Assembly: GCA_024643985.1 (NCBI GenBank)
Contig: JAHELW010000009.1
Coordinates: 1 to 36,207, forward strand
From: Myxococcales bacterium
GTDB taxonomy: Bacteria; Myxococcota_A; Polyangia; Polyangiales; Houyiibacteriaceae
DNA: 36,207 bases
Reading direction: 5' to 3'
Part shown: positions 1 through 9,340 of the stretch, in pieces
Layout: each line of letters starts with the position of its first letter
Position numbering within the stretch: position 1 is the stretch's first letter
Notes under the pieces: model-generated
Told to the model about the DNA's origin: nothing
The model's input: the letters and a program-made list of their open reading frames with translations, nothing else
Databases searched by the model: none
Program-made: the position numbers and the translations under genes

Positions 1-429
1 GTTGCCACCCGGCAGGCACACCCAGATCTCGTCGTCGAAGCTGCCGCCTACGCCCCCGAGTCCGCCCGTACCGCCGAAGCCGGCCGAGCCGCCGTCACCG
101 CCCGCGCCACCGGTGCCGGCGGTGCCGCCCGCTCCACCCGAGCCGCCGTCACCAGCCATACCGCCGGCGCCACCGACACCGCCCTCACCCCCGGCGCCGC
201 CGAAGCCGATGTCGGACGACCGCAGGCAGGACTCGCCGTTCGTGCAGCGAACGTCGTCTGCGCTGCACTGCTTCATGCAGAACTTCCCGTAGACCGTCTG
301 GGCGCAGACCGAGCTGCTGTTGCACTCGCTGGTTTGAAAACACGCGTTTCCGTCGTTGACCGGCTTGGCGCAAGCAATGACGGTGACGACGGTCGACGCG
401 AAGACGAAAAGCGGGATTCGGGCGCTCAT
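1..429 (-). CDS. Gly-rich secreted lipoprotein, 5' part only
   Basis: This gene is missing from the ORF track because it has no stop inside the window. Read on the minus strand from the ATG at 429 it stays open for 143 codons to the window edge. It begins MSARIPLFVF and has a hydrophobic segment ending in a lipobox (VTVIAC), so it should be a lipoprotein cut before Cys20. A Cys-rich stretch follows (CFQTSEC, CAQT, FCMKQC, VRCTNGESC), then a long spacer of GGxGG units, then DDEIWVCLPGGN at the edge. The Cys spacing resembles small disulfide modules common in myxobacterial lipoproteins, but I cannot name the family. It follows the fusion gene on the same strand after a 54-bp gap. The Pro-rich ORF on the plus strand here is its antisense shadow. 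Function unknown. Confidence 0.75.
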   Translation of the reverse strand, partial: MSARIPLFVFASTVVTVIACAKPVNDGNACFQTSECNSSSVCAQTVYGKFCMKQCSADDVRCTNGESCLRSSDIGFGGAGGEGGVGGAGGMAGDGGSGGAGGTAGTGGAGGDGGSAGFGGTGGLGGVGGSFDDEIWVCLPGGN

Positions 430-483
430 CGAGTCCGTATGTAGCAAGACAGCCCGGTCTGGGCGATTTTTGTACACCCGGAG

Positions 484-3462
484 CTAGGCGCGTGCCGCTG
501 GGCCGGGGCGAGCCGACGCTTCGTAGCGTTCTTTCGCGTCGTCATAGGTGAGAAGCTCGGCCGCGGCGTCGAGGGGCTGGCGCTCGAGGGCGGACTTGTC
601 CGGCCGAAAGCCGTCGGTCATCGGAATCTGCTCGACCCGCTTCACCCAAAGCGGACGCTCTGCCGGGTCCAGCTCCGAGGCGAACCGATTCCACGCCTGC
701 AAATCGATGGCTCGATTCTCGCGCGTCGCCACCACCGCGACCGGCCGGTCACGGCCGTCTTGCTCGACGCCGTAGACGACCGTGTGCCGCAAGGGAGGGA
801 AGCCGTAGAGCGCATCCTCGATCGATCGCGTCGCCACCCACCCGTGAGCCGTTCGAAGCATGCGGCTCACTCGATCGACGAACCAGAAGTCGCCATCGTC
901 GTCGCGACGAAGCACGTCCCACGTGACGAACCAATGGTCATCGGGCTCGCGCACACCCTGGACGAGCCGGTTCCCCGCCTCCGCACCTCCGGTGAAGCTC
1001 GCCATCGGATGCTGCGCGTCGAGCTTCGCCAGGAGCACGCCGTCATCGCCGGGCTCGCAGCGTTGCAAGAGACCTCGGTCGTCCCGCGAGAACTCGCGAC
1101 GATCGAAATCGTATCGCACGAGCTCGACCTCGGCGCTGCCCGGCAGCGGACGGCCGAGCGCGCCCACCTTTTCTCCGGACGCGTTCGCCAAGACCGCGTT
1201 GCCTTCGGTCGAAGCATAGAACTCGAGAATGCCCACGGGACCAAACCGCTCGACGATGCGCTGCCACACGTCGGCGCGAAGGCCGCTGCCCGCAAAGAGT
1301 CGAATCGGGTTCTGGTTGTCGATCGACGAAGGCGGCGCGCAAAGGAGCTCGCGGAGCATCTCGCCCGCGTAGAAGACGACGGTCGCGCCGTAGCGGCGGA
1401 CGTCTTCCCAGAACATCTCGGGGTCGAGCTTGTCTGCGAGCGCCAAGCGGGAGCCCCCGACGAGCCCTCCTCCGACCGTCACCAGCATGCCCGCGGGATG
1501 GTGGAGCGGGAGGCAGCAATACACCGTGTCCCTCGGCGACAGCGTGCACGCGGCTGCCGTGCCGTAAGCGGAAAACGCCCACCGCTGATTGGTGATCTTG
1601 GCGGCGCGCGGCTTTCGGCCGCGGCCCGCCGTGAGCATGATGAGCGCGAGATCGCGAGCGCAGCCAGGGTTCTCCTCGTACCAACCCGGGAGCTCCACCG
1701 AGTCGGGGTCGATCTGCTCCATGTCGACGACGCCGGTGGGCAGGCTTCGCGCCTCGTTGGCTCCACCGAGAACGAGCACCTCGCCCGAGAGGTCTTTGCC
1801 GAGCGCCGCGTTTTCCGGATCGGTCACGAGGAAGCGTGGCGCCGACGCGTGAATCGCATCTTCGAGCGTCTCCCGCGACCGCGCCGGGCTCAGCAGGATC
1901 GGAACCGCGCCGAGCCGGCTCAACGCCGCGGTGACGGAGAGGTAGCTCGGGCGCGGCCCCATCAGGACGGCAACGGAGTCGCCACGCCGGACACCGCAGC
2001 GAATCAGCCCGCGAACGACGTTGTCGACGCGCCGATCGGCCTCGGCGTAGGAAAACGCCCGGCCCTCCCAAAGAAAGAACGTCCCTTCGGGATGCGAGGT
2101 CGCTTGCTCCGACAGCGCGAGCCCGAGACTGATGCGGGTGTCGGGGGTCATTTGTTGAAGCACGCTCAGACGCGGCACCTGCCACCGGAAGCTGTCGAGC
2201 TGCTCACCGAGATCGGTCGCCGCGCGTCCGAGACGCTGCCACCAGGCGCCCACGGTCCCCGTGACCGTCTCGTAGAAGAGCCGCACGTCGAAATCGACGT
2301 CGTCGAATCGCGCTTCTTCAGGTTCTTCGAGCGGCGGCGGCCTATGAAGCGCGGCCGGCTCCGGCCCCGCTCTTTCTCGCCAGCGCACCCAGCCCGCGAC
2401 GGTCGGCCAGGTAAACGACATCGCTTGCTTACCGACCACCAAACCGAAGTGCCCGGCCCGCATGGCGACCTCGAAAAGCTCGGCTTGGGGAGCTGCGCCG
2501 CGGATCGCGCGGATCGCCGACTCGTTTGCGATCGTGTCCCGCTCGCCGACGAAGAAAAGGACCGGGCAGCGAATGTCCGTCAACGTCACGGTGCGCCCAT
2601 CGATGACGAAGCCGCCGGAAAGCATCCGGTTGTGCACGACGAACTCGTCGATGAAGGTCTTGAGCGCAGGCCCCGGCCACGCGACGAAGCCCTCACCGCC
2701 GAGAAAACGCCGTCGCGCCTCACGCTTTTCGAGCGCCTGCCGGTCGTGGAGCTTGCGGACGAAGTCGATGAGCTGGCCGACCTCTTTGTGGACCGCGAGG
2801 AGCTTGAAACCGGTGCTCGTCAGAAAACCCGGCAACCCCTCGAGCCTGTCGATCGGCGCATCGATCGCGCCCTGGGCGAGCTCGAAGACGCGGCCTGCGA
2901 TGGTGTCGTCGATCATCGGAAGGTTTCGATGAATGTCGACGGGGCTTCCGAACGTGACGAGCGAGGCAATGCCCTCGGACTCCCGATACGCGGCGGTCTG
3001 ATAGGCGAACATGCCTCCCTGGGAGTACCCCATCAGATGCACATCGCGGCCGGTCGCCTCGCGTACCAGGTCGACCGCGCCGCTCACCGCTTTGACGTGA
3101 TCGTCGAAGGTGCGCTTCATGCCGCCCTCTTCCTGCTCGGGCGAGCCAAAGTCGATGACCCATACGTCGAGCCCGAGCCCGACGAGAGCCCCCACCCCAC
3201 TGATGTCCGGTGAGACGTCGTAGATCTCCGCGGTCACCATGAGTGGAGGGATCAGGAGCACCGGCGCATCGACCGTCGGACGATGGTTTTCTCCGCCGTA
3301 GCGGCGCAGCCGCGCGAACGAGACATCACGGACGACCTTGTAGGGAGCGTGCTCCGGATCGGTGAAGTGTCCTAGACGCGCCAGCTCGAGCGCGTTTTCC
3401 GTCGCCATGGCGACACGCCGAAACGGCGCCCGCCAGTCGAATTTTCGGCCGGTTCCTGCCAT
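484..3462 (-). CDS. PhaC/lipase-like alpha/beta hydrolase fused to acyl-CoA synthetase (Rv1683-like)
   Basis: A 992-residue two-domain protein. Residues about 40-365 form an alpha/beta hydrolase of the polyhydroxyalkanoate-synthase type: the elbow is GYSQGG (Ser147), with a candidate acid in GERDT (Asp309) and His in AGHFG (His338). PhaC enzymes carry Cys at the elbow, so Ser points to lipase or thioesterase chemistry. Residues about 440-975 are an AMP-binding (ANL) domain, with YASTEGN for motif A5, GDFWFVDR for A7, a DRVSRML hinge and a C-terminal PMTDGFRPDKS lysine motif. The A3 phosphate loop is degenerate (LTAGRGRKPRAAK instead of a TSGTTGxPK form). Length and domain order match, from memory, mycobacterial Rv1683, a lipid-droplet-associated enzyme of triacylglycerol turnover. 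Role here by analogy: storage-lipid metabolism. The start at 3462 lies only 10 bp from the divergent start; Met19 (3408) is an alternative. Confidence 0.85.
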   Translation of the reverse strand: MAGTGRKFDWRAPFRRVAMATENALELARLGHFTDPEHAPYKVVRDVSFARLRRYGGENHRPTVDAPVLLIPPLMVTAEIYDVSPDISGVGALVGLGLDVWVIDFGSPEQEEGGMKRTFDDHVKAVSGAVDLVREATGRDVHLMGYSQGGMFAYQTAAYRESEGIASLVTFGSPVDIHRNLPMIDDTIAGRVFELAQGAIDAPIDRLEGLPGFLTSTGFKLLAVHKEVGQLIDFVRKLHDRQALEKREARRRFLGGEGFVAWPGPALKTFIDEFVVHNRMLSGGFVIDGRTVTLTDIRCPVLFFVGERDTIANESAIRAIRGAAPQAELFEVAMRAGHFGLVVGKQAMSFTWPTVAGWVRWRERAGPEPAALHRPPPLEEPEEARFDDVDFDVRLFYETVTGTVGAWWQRLGRAATDLGEQLDSFRWQVPRLSVLQQMTPDTRISLGLALSEQATSHPEGTFFLWEGRAFSYAEADRRVDNVVRGLIRCGVRRGDSVAVLMGPRPSYLSVTAALSRLGAVPILLSPARSRETLEDAIHASAPRFLVTDPENAALGKDLSGEVLVLGGANEARSLPTGVVDMEQIDPDSVELPGWYEENPGCARDLALIMLTAGRGRKPRAAKITNQRWAFSAYGTAAACTLSPRDTVYCCLPLHHPAGMLVTVGGGLVGGSRLALADKLDPEMFWEDVRRYGATVVFYAGEMLRELLCAPPSSIDNQNPIRLFAGSGLRADVWQRIVERFGPVGILEFYASTEGNAVLANASGEKVGALGRPLPGSAEVELVRYDFDRREFSRDDRGLLQRCEPGDDGVLLAKLDAQHPMASFTGGAEAGNRLVQGVREPDDHWFVTWDVLRRDDDGDFWFVDRVSRMLRTAHGWVATRSIEDALYGFPPLRHTVVYGVEQDGRDRPVAVVATRENRAIDLQAWNRFASELDPAERPLWVKRVEQIPMTDGFRPDKSALERQPLDAAAELLTYDDAKERYEASARPGPAARA

Positions 3463-3472
3463 CGCTCGGACG

Positions 3473-5392
3473 ATGACCCTAGCACCAACCTTCGAAGAGT
3501 TGGAGCGCCAGCTCGAGCCGTGTCACAACCCCCTTCGTTTCATGACCTCAGTGGACGCAATCTCAACGCTTCGCTTTCAAGAGGATGAGGTCGCAGTCTT
3601 GCGACGCATCGATCACGTCCTTCGGCGTCATCCGTACCTGCGCGCCGATCTCCGAGCCAGCTGCGCCGCGAGCCGCGCGCTCGAAGAAGTGCTGAGCGCG
3701 AGACTCGGCCTGCTGCACACCGAGGGCGTGCCTGCCGTCGACAGCGTGGAGGCAGGCGTCCTCGAAAAGCTTCGCCGAGTCGAGGCGAAGCTCGCCGAGC
3801 GAACGGGCCCAGGCCCGATCCGAATGCGATACGAGACCGCGCTTCTCCTCCATCCCGAGCCAAACGCTTCATGGCCCCTCGATGCGGCCGGCCTTCGAGC
3901 AGGCGTGACGACGCAGTGGGAGGCTTGGCGAAAGCAACGGTCCAGGCGAGAAGTCGTCATCGAGAAGCTCGAGCAGAACCGGGACTTCTTTCGACACGGC
4001 GCGATGCTTCCTCTTTACTGGGCGCGACGCCGGCGGATTCGAAAGCTGATTCCGCGCTCGGTGCTCGATCATTCCGCGCTTCGCGAGACGTATTTCGCCA
4101 TCGAGCAGATCGGCCCGCTGGTCGACAACTTCGCGTTCAAGGGCGCCGCGGGGCTGCCGCTGTCCTCCGACGTGGGGCTCGCCGACATCGCCTTTCTGTA
4201 CATGCAGCTCGCCGACGAGCTGTTGGACGAGCTCGCTGCGGCCGCTGGAGGGCACGACGTAGTCGGCAGAGTCGTTCGGTCGGTGTACCGCGATGACACG
4301 TCGGAGCGCCCGCTTCGCGGCCTCACGCTGGACCACATTGCCACCGCGGGCGTGCTCCCGGACGCTCATGTCACGAAGTTTGGAATCACCCTGGCCGCGC
4401 TCTTCTCGGTGCTCGACGATCTAGCCGCCTCGATGGACCGGCTGCTCGCCGGAGCGAGCAAAGACATCTCGCGCGCGACGCACCTCTTCCTTCATCACTG
4501 CTTTCAAACGTATCTCGACGAGGTCGAGCTTTGCCAAGGCGCACCCGAACGAAGAGCCGACCGGCTGCGGTTCGAGGAAGCTTCGTGGCACTTCTATCGC
4601 AAGAACAACATGGTGATGATGCTCTGGCTCGATCTTCGGGCGCGCCTGCTGCGGCTCTCACCGGAAAGCCAGGCCGACGTCATTCGGCGATGGGGTTACC
4701 TCTTGGCTTCGTTTCAGATCTTCGACGACCTCAAGGACATCGCGCTCGACCTCGGAAAGCAGCCGAGCTACCCGCTGCAGATCGCGGCAAACGACTTCCC
4801 GGCCGAGTTCGCGTGGATCGAGAGTCGGTTTCGCGCTCGGCGGGCGCCGATGACGCGGGACGAGGTCGCCGAGGTGAGCCTTCGAGCGAGCAAGACCGTG
4901 CAGCGATGTATGCAGCGGAGCCGGCTCATCGCGCTCGCGCACTTCGATAACGCCCTTCTCTATGCGTGGGATCAGCGCTGGAGGAAGAGCTGGATGCGCC
5001 GGCGAGCATCCTTCAATCCCCGCGGCGCCTCTTCCCGGAGCGCTTCGGGACGTACCGTCGACCGGTTTTTGCAAGCGCTGGCGGCGACGCGACGCGGTGA
5101 CACCTCGTCGGCGCTGCGCGATGAAGACCTCGCCTACGCGCTCGACGCCAGCGCGTACGACGGATCGTGGGAAATCTACCTCGCGCTGTTTCCGAACGTT
5201 CGGGCGATGTATCGATACGCGACGCTTCGCATGTGGATGACCGCAGGCGAAAAGGCCAAAGCCGCGAGGCGGCTCGTACGTCGTCATCGGCGTAAACGCG
5301 CAGGCGCGCTACTCGAGCTCGCCGATGGTGATGTCGACCATCAGGTCGCTGGCGATCGCCTCGAGGCTCGTTCGGAGCTGCTCGAGGTCTAG
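3473..5392 (+). CDS. Class 1 isoprenoid-synthase-like protein
   Basis: About 639 residues from the ATG at 3473. The longer ORF start at 3362 would run deep into the divergent gene and has unnatural N-terminal residues. The all-helical protein carries two acidic motifs placed as in trans-prenyltransferases and terpene synthases: ADELLDEL near residue 248 and FQIFDDLKD near 414-422, followed by LDLGKQPSYPLQIA. The second closely resembles the second Asp-rich motif plus GK(x)TxPL of polyprenyl synthases. It is about twice the length of a normal prenyl synthase, with extra N- and C-terminal helices, so substrate and product cannot be predicted. The family call is from motifs; activity is inferred. 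The last 84 bp overlap the 3' end of the convergent ACT-domain gene. Neither possible start (3473 or 3542) has a convincing Shine-Dalgarno sequence. Confidence 0.6.
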   Translation: MTLAPTFEELERQLEPCHNPLRFMTSVDAISTLRFQEDEVAVLRRIDHVLRRHPYLRADLRASCAASRALEEVLSARLGLLHTEGVPAVDSVEAGVLEKLRRVEAKLAERTGPGPIRMRYETALLLHPEPNASWPLDAAGLRAGVTTQWEAWRKQRSRREVVIEKLEQNRDFFRHGAMLPLYWARRRRIRKLIPRSVLDHSALRETYFAIEQIGPLVDNFAFKGAAGLPLSSDVGLADIAFLYMQLADELLDELAAAAGGHDVVGRVVRSVYRDDTSERPLRGLTLDHIATAGVLPDAHVTKFGITLAALFSVLDDLAASMDRLLAGASKDISRATHLFLHHCFQTYLDEVELCQGAPERRADRLRFEEASWHFYRKNNMVMMLWLDLRARLLRLSPESQADVIRRWGYLLASFQIFDDLKDIALDLGKQPSYPLQIAANDFPAEFAWIESRFRARRAPMTRDEVAEVSLRASKTVQRCMQRSRLIALAHFDNALLYAWDQRWRKSWMRRRASFNPRGASSRSASGRTVDRFLQALAATRRGDTSSALRDEDLAYALDASAYDGSWEIYLALFPNVRAMYRYATLRMWMTAGEKAKAARRLVRRHRRKRAGALLELADGDVDHQVAGDRLEARSELLEV

Positions 5393-5827
5393 GGTCTTTG
5401 GCGCTCTCAGGCGTGCGGTCGCTTTGAAGAGGGTGTCTCCCGACCACGGGGCGCCATCGCACTCGGTGTTGAGCTCGTCCACGTTCACGTCGCGCGCTGC
5501 AAGCGCTTCCGAAATCGCGTGAACGATGCCCGGCCGGTCGCTGCCGATCAGCTCGAGCAGGATCACGTGCCCCCCGTCGTCGGCCTCCTCGAAGCCCCGT
5601 TCGACCACGACCCGAAGTCCCGTCGACTCCAACGACTCGAGCCCCTCGGACAGGGCTGCGGCGCTCGCGGCGGGCACGCTCACGCGAAGGATGCCCGCAA
5701 ACTCGCCTGCGAGCCGACTCATCCGGCTCTCCACCCAGCTACCGCCGTGCTCCTCGACGACGGCGGAGACGGACTCGACGAGGCCGGGCCGATCCTTTCC
5801 AATCACCGTGACGACGAGCGACTCCAT
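5309..5827 (-). CDS. Two-ACT-domain protein, GcvR-like
   Basis: 172 residues containing two ACT domains and little else. The first starts at the N-terminus (VVTVIGKDRPGLVESVSAVVEEHGGSW); the second covers about residues 88-170 (ILLELIGSDRPGIVHAISEALAARDVNVDEL). The repeated G-x-DRPG turn is the ligand-contacting loop of the family. Length and layout match the glycine cleavage repressor GcvR and related formyltetrahydrofolate-type ACT pairs, which act through protein partners and bind amino acids such as glycine. No DNA-binding domain is present, so any gene control would be indirect. It is divergent from the aminotransferase across 152 bp, which may hint at a shared amino-acid theme, and it overlaps the isoprenoid-synthase-like gene tail to tail. 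The exact ligand is unknown. Confidence 0.8.
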   Translation of the reverse strand: MESLVVTVIGKDRPGLVESVSAVVEEHGGSWVESRMSRLAGEFAGILRVSVPAASAAALSEGLESLESTGLRVVVERGFEEADDGGHVILLELIGSDRPGIVHAISEALAARDVNVDELNTECDGAPWSGDTLFKATARLRAPKTLDLEQLRTSLEAIASDLMVDITIGELE

Positions 5828-5979
5828 GCGCGGACAGGCTCCATAGCCTTAAGCACCCGACATTCAAAGGCTTTTGAGGGAACGGTTCGGCGGCGGAGCC
5901 GTGCCGCTCGGGGCGGCGCCGTCCTTTTCGAGGAGAAGCGGCTAGATCTCGCGTAGTTAGGAGCTTAGAGCCTGTCCCG

Positions 5980-7122
5980 ATGTTCGCGAAGCGCACGCAA
6001 GAGGTCGAGCCCTTCCTCGCGATGGAGGTCATGGAACGCGGGATGGCGATGGCGCGCGAAGGCACGTCGATCGTGCAGCTTGGGGTCGGGGAGCCGAATT
6101 TCGATGCGCCGCCGGCTGCGGTTCAGGCGGCAATCGACTCGCTGCGCTCCGGAGAGACGCACTACACGGACAGTCGGGGTCTGTTCAACCTGCGCGAGGC
6201 GATTGCCAACGAGTGCGAAGCGCGGCGCGGCGTGGCGGTCGACCCGGATCAAATCGTGGTCACGAGCGGAACCTCGCCCGCGATCCTGCTTTGCCTGAAC
6301 CTCTTGGTCGACCCTGGAGACGAGGTCGTTCTCGCAACGCCGCATTACCCGTGTTACCCGAACATGATTGCGGTTTGCGGTGGCACGCCGGTGCTCGTCC
6401 CGACCGGTCCGGAAGACGGCTTCGTCATGGACGTCGCAAAGGTGCGCGCGGCGATCACACCACGGACACGGGCAATCTTTCTCGCCTCTCCGGCCAATCC
6501 CACCGGCGCCGTGCAGCCGAGGGAAGTGGTCGAAGAGCTCAGCTCGCTCGGCATCCCGATTCTTTCGGACGAGATCTACGATGGGCTCACCTACGACGAC
6601 GCCGAGGTGACGTCTCCACTCGGCTTCACCGAAGACACCTACGTCCTCGACGGGTTTTCGAAGCGCTACGCGATGACCGGCTTTCGACTCGGGTATCTCA
6701 TCGCGCCGAAGAAGGCGATGCGTTCCCTTCAAAGCCTGATGCAGAGTTTCTTCATTTCGACCTCGCAGTTCGTGCAGCAGGCGGGCTTCGCGGCGCTCGC
6801 CGAGGGCGCGGATCACGTCGAGCACATGCGTCGAGAGTATGCGATTCGGCGGCGAATCCTCCTCGACGGGCTACGGGGCATGGGGCTCTCGATTCCCATC
6901 GACCCTCCGGGCGCCTTCTACGTCTTGGTCGACATGCGGCACTTCGGGAGAGACTCGCTCACGCTCTGCTTCGACATTCTGGAGCGAGCGCGCGTCGCCC
7001 TCGGACCCGGCCGCGACTTCGGCGAGGTGGCCGAGGGTTTCGTCCGATTCAGCTTTGCAACCGCGCGACCCGAGATCGAGGAAGCGCTGCGCAGGCTCGA
7101 GCGGGCGTTTCCGGAGCTGTGA
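5980..7122 (+). CDS. PLP-dependent aminotransferase, class I/II
   Basis: 380 residues, the usual length for a fold-type I aminotransferase. Visible landmarks are the N-terminal LGVGEPNFDAP, the HYTDSRGLFNLREAI segment, SPANPTG (about 170-176), the SDEIYDGLTY stretch whose Asp contacts the pyridine nitrogen, the Schiff-base lysine Lys228 in GFSKRYAMTGFRLGY, and the carboxylate-binding Arg in GFVRFSFATA. It transfers an amino group between an amino acid and a 2-oxo acid via pyridoxal phosphate in the cytosol. Substrate cannot be assigned; aspartate, alanine or aromatic specificity are all possible in this subgroup. An AGGAG lies about 16 bp before the ATG, further than ideal. It ends 6 bp from the convergent ligA stop. 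Confidence 0.92.
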   Translation: MFAKRTQEVEPFLAMEVMERGMAMAREGTSIVQLGVGEPNFDAPPAAVQAAIDSLRSGETHYTDSRGLFNLREAIANECEARRGVAVDPDQIVVTSGTSPAILLCLNLLVDPGDEVVLATPHYPCYPNMIAVCGGTPVLVPTGPEDGFVMDVAKVRAAITPRTRAIFLASPANPTGAVQPREVVEELSSLGIPILSDEIYDGLTYDDAEVTSPLGFTEDTYVLDGFSKRYAMTGFRLGYLIAPKKAMRSLQSLMQSFFISTSQFVQQAGFAALAEGADHVEHMRREYAIRRRILLDGLRGMGLSIPIDPPGAFYVLVDMRHFGRDSLTLCFDILERARVALGPGRDFGEVAEGFVRFSFATARPEIEEALRRLERAFPEL

Positions 7123-7128
7123 CCCGGC

Positions 7129-9275
<2,147 letters not shown>

Positions 9276-9340
9276 TCGTCGTCTTTTGGGGTGATGCTGT
9301 GACAAGGCACGGCCGCTGAGGCACTTTGTTTGTTGGGGGG

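Noticed and set aside
2-292. Pro-rich plus-strand ORF (PPSPPAPP repeats)
   Set aside because: It is the antisense of the Gly-rich spacer of the minus-strand lipoprotein, which has a signal peptide and lipobox.
760-3213. 817-residue plus-strand ORF
   Set aside because: Fully antisense to the recognised fusion gene; composition is Arg/Ala/Pro-rich as expected for a shadow in high-GC DNA.
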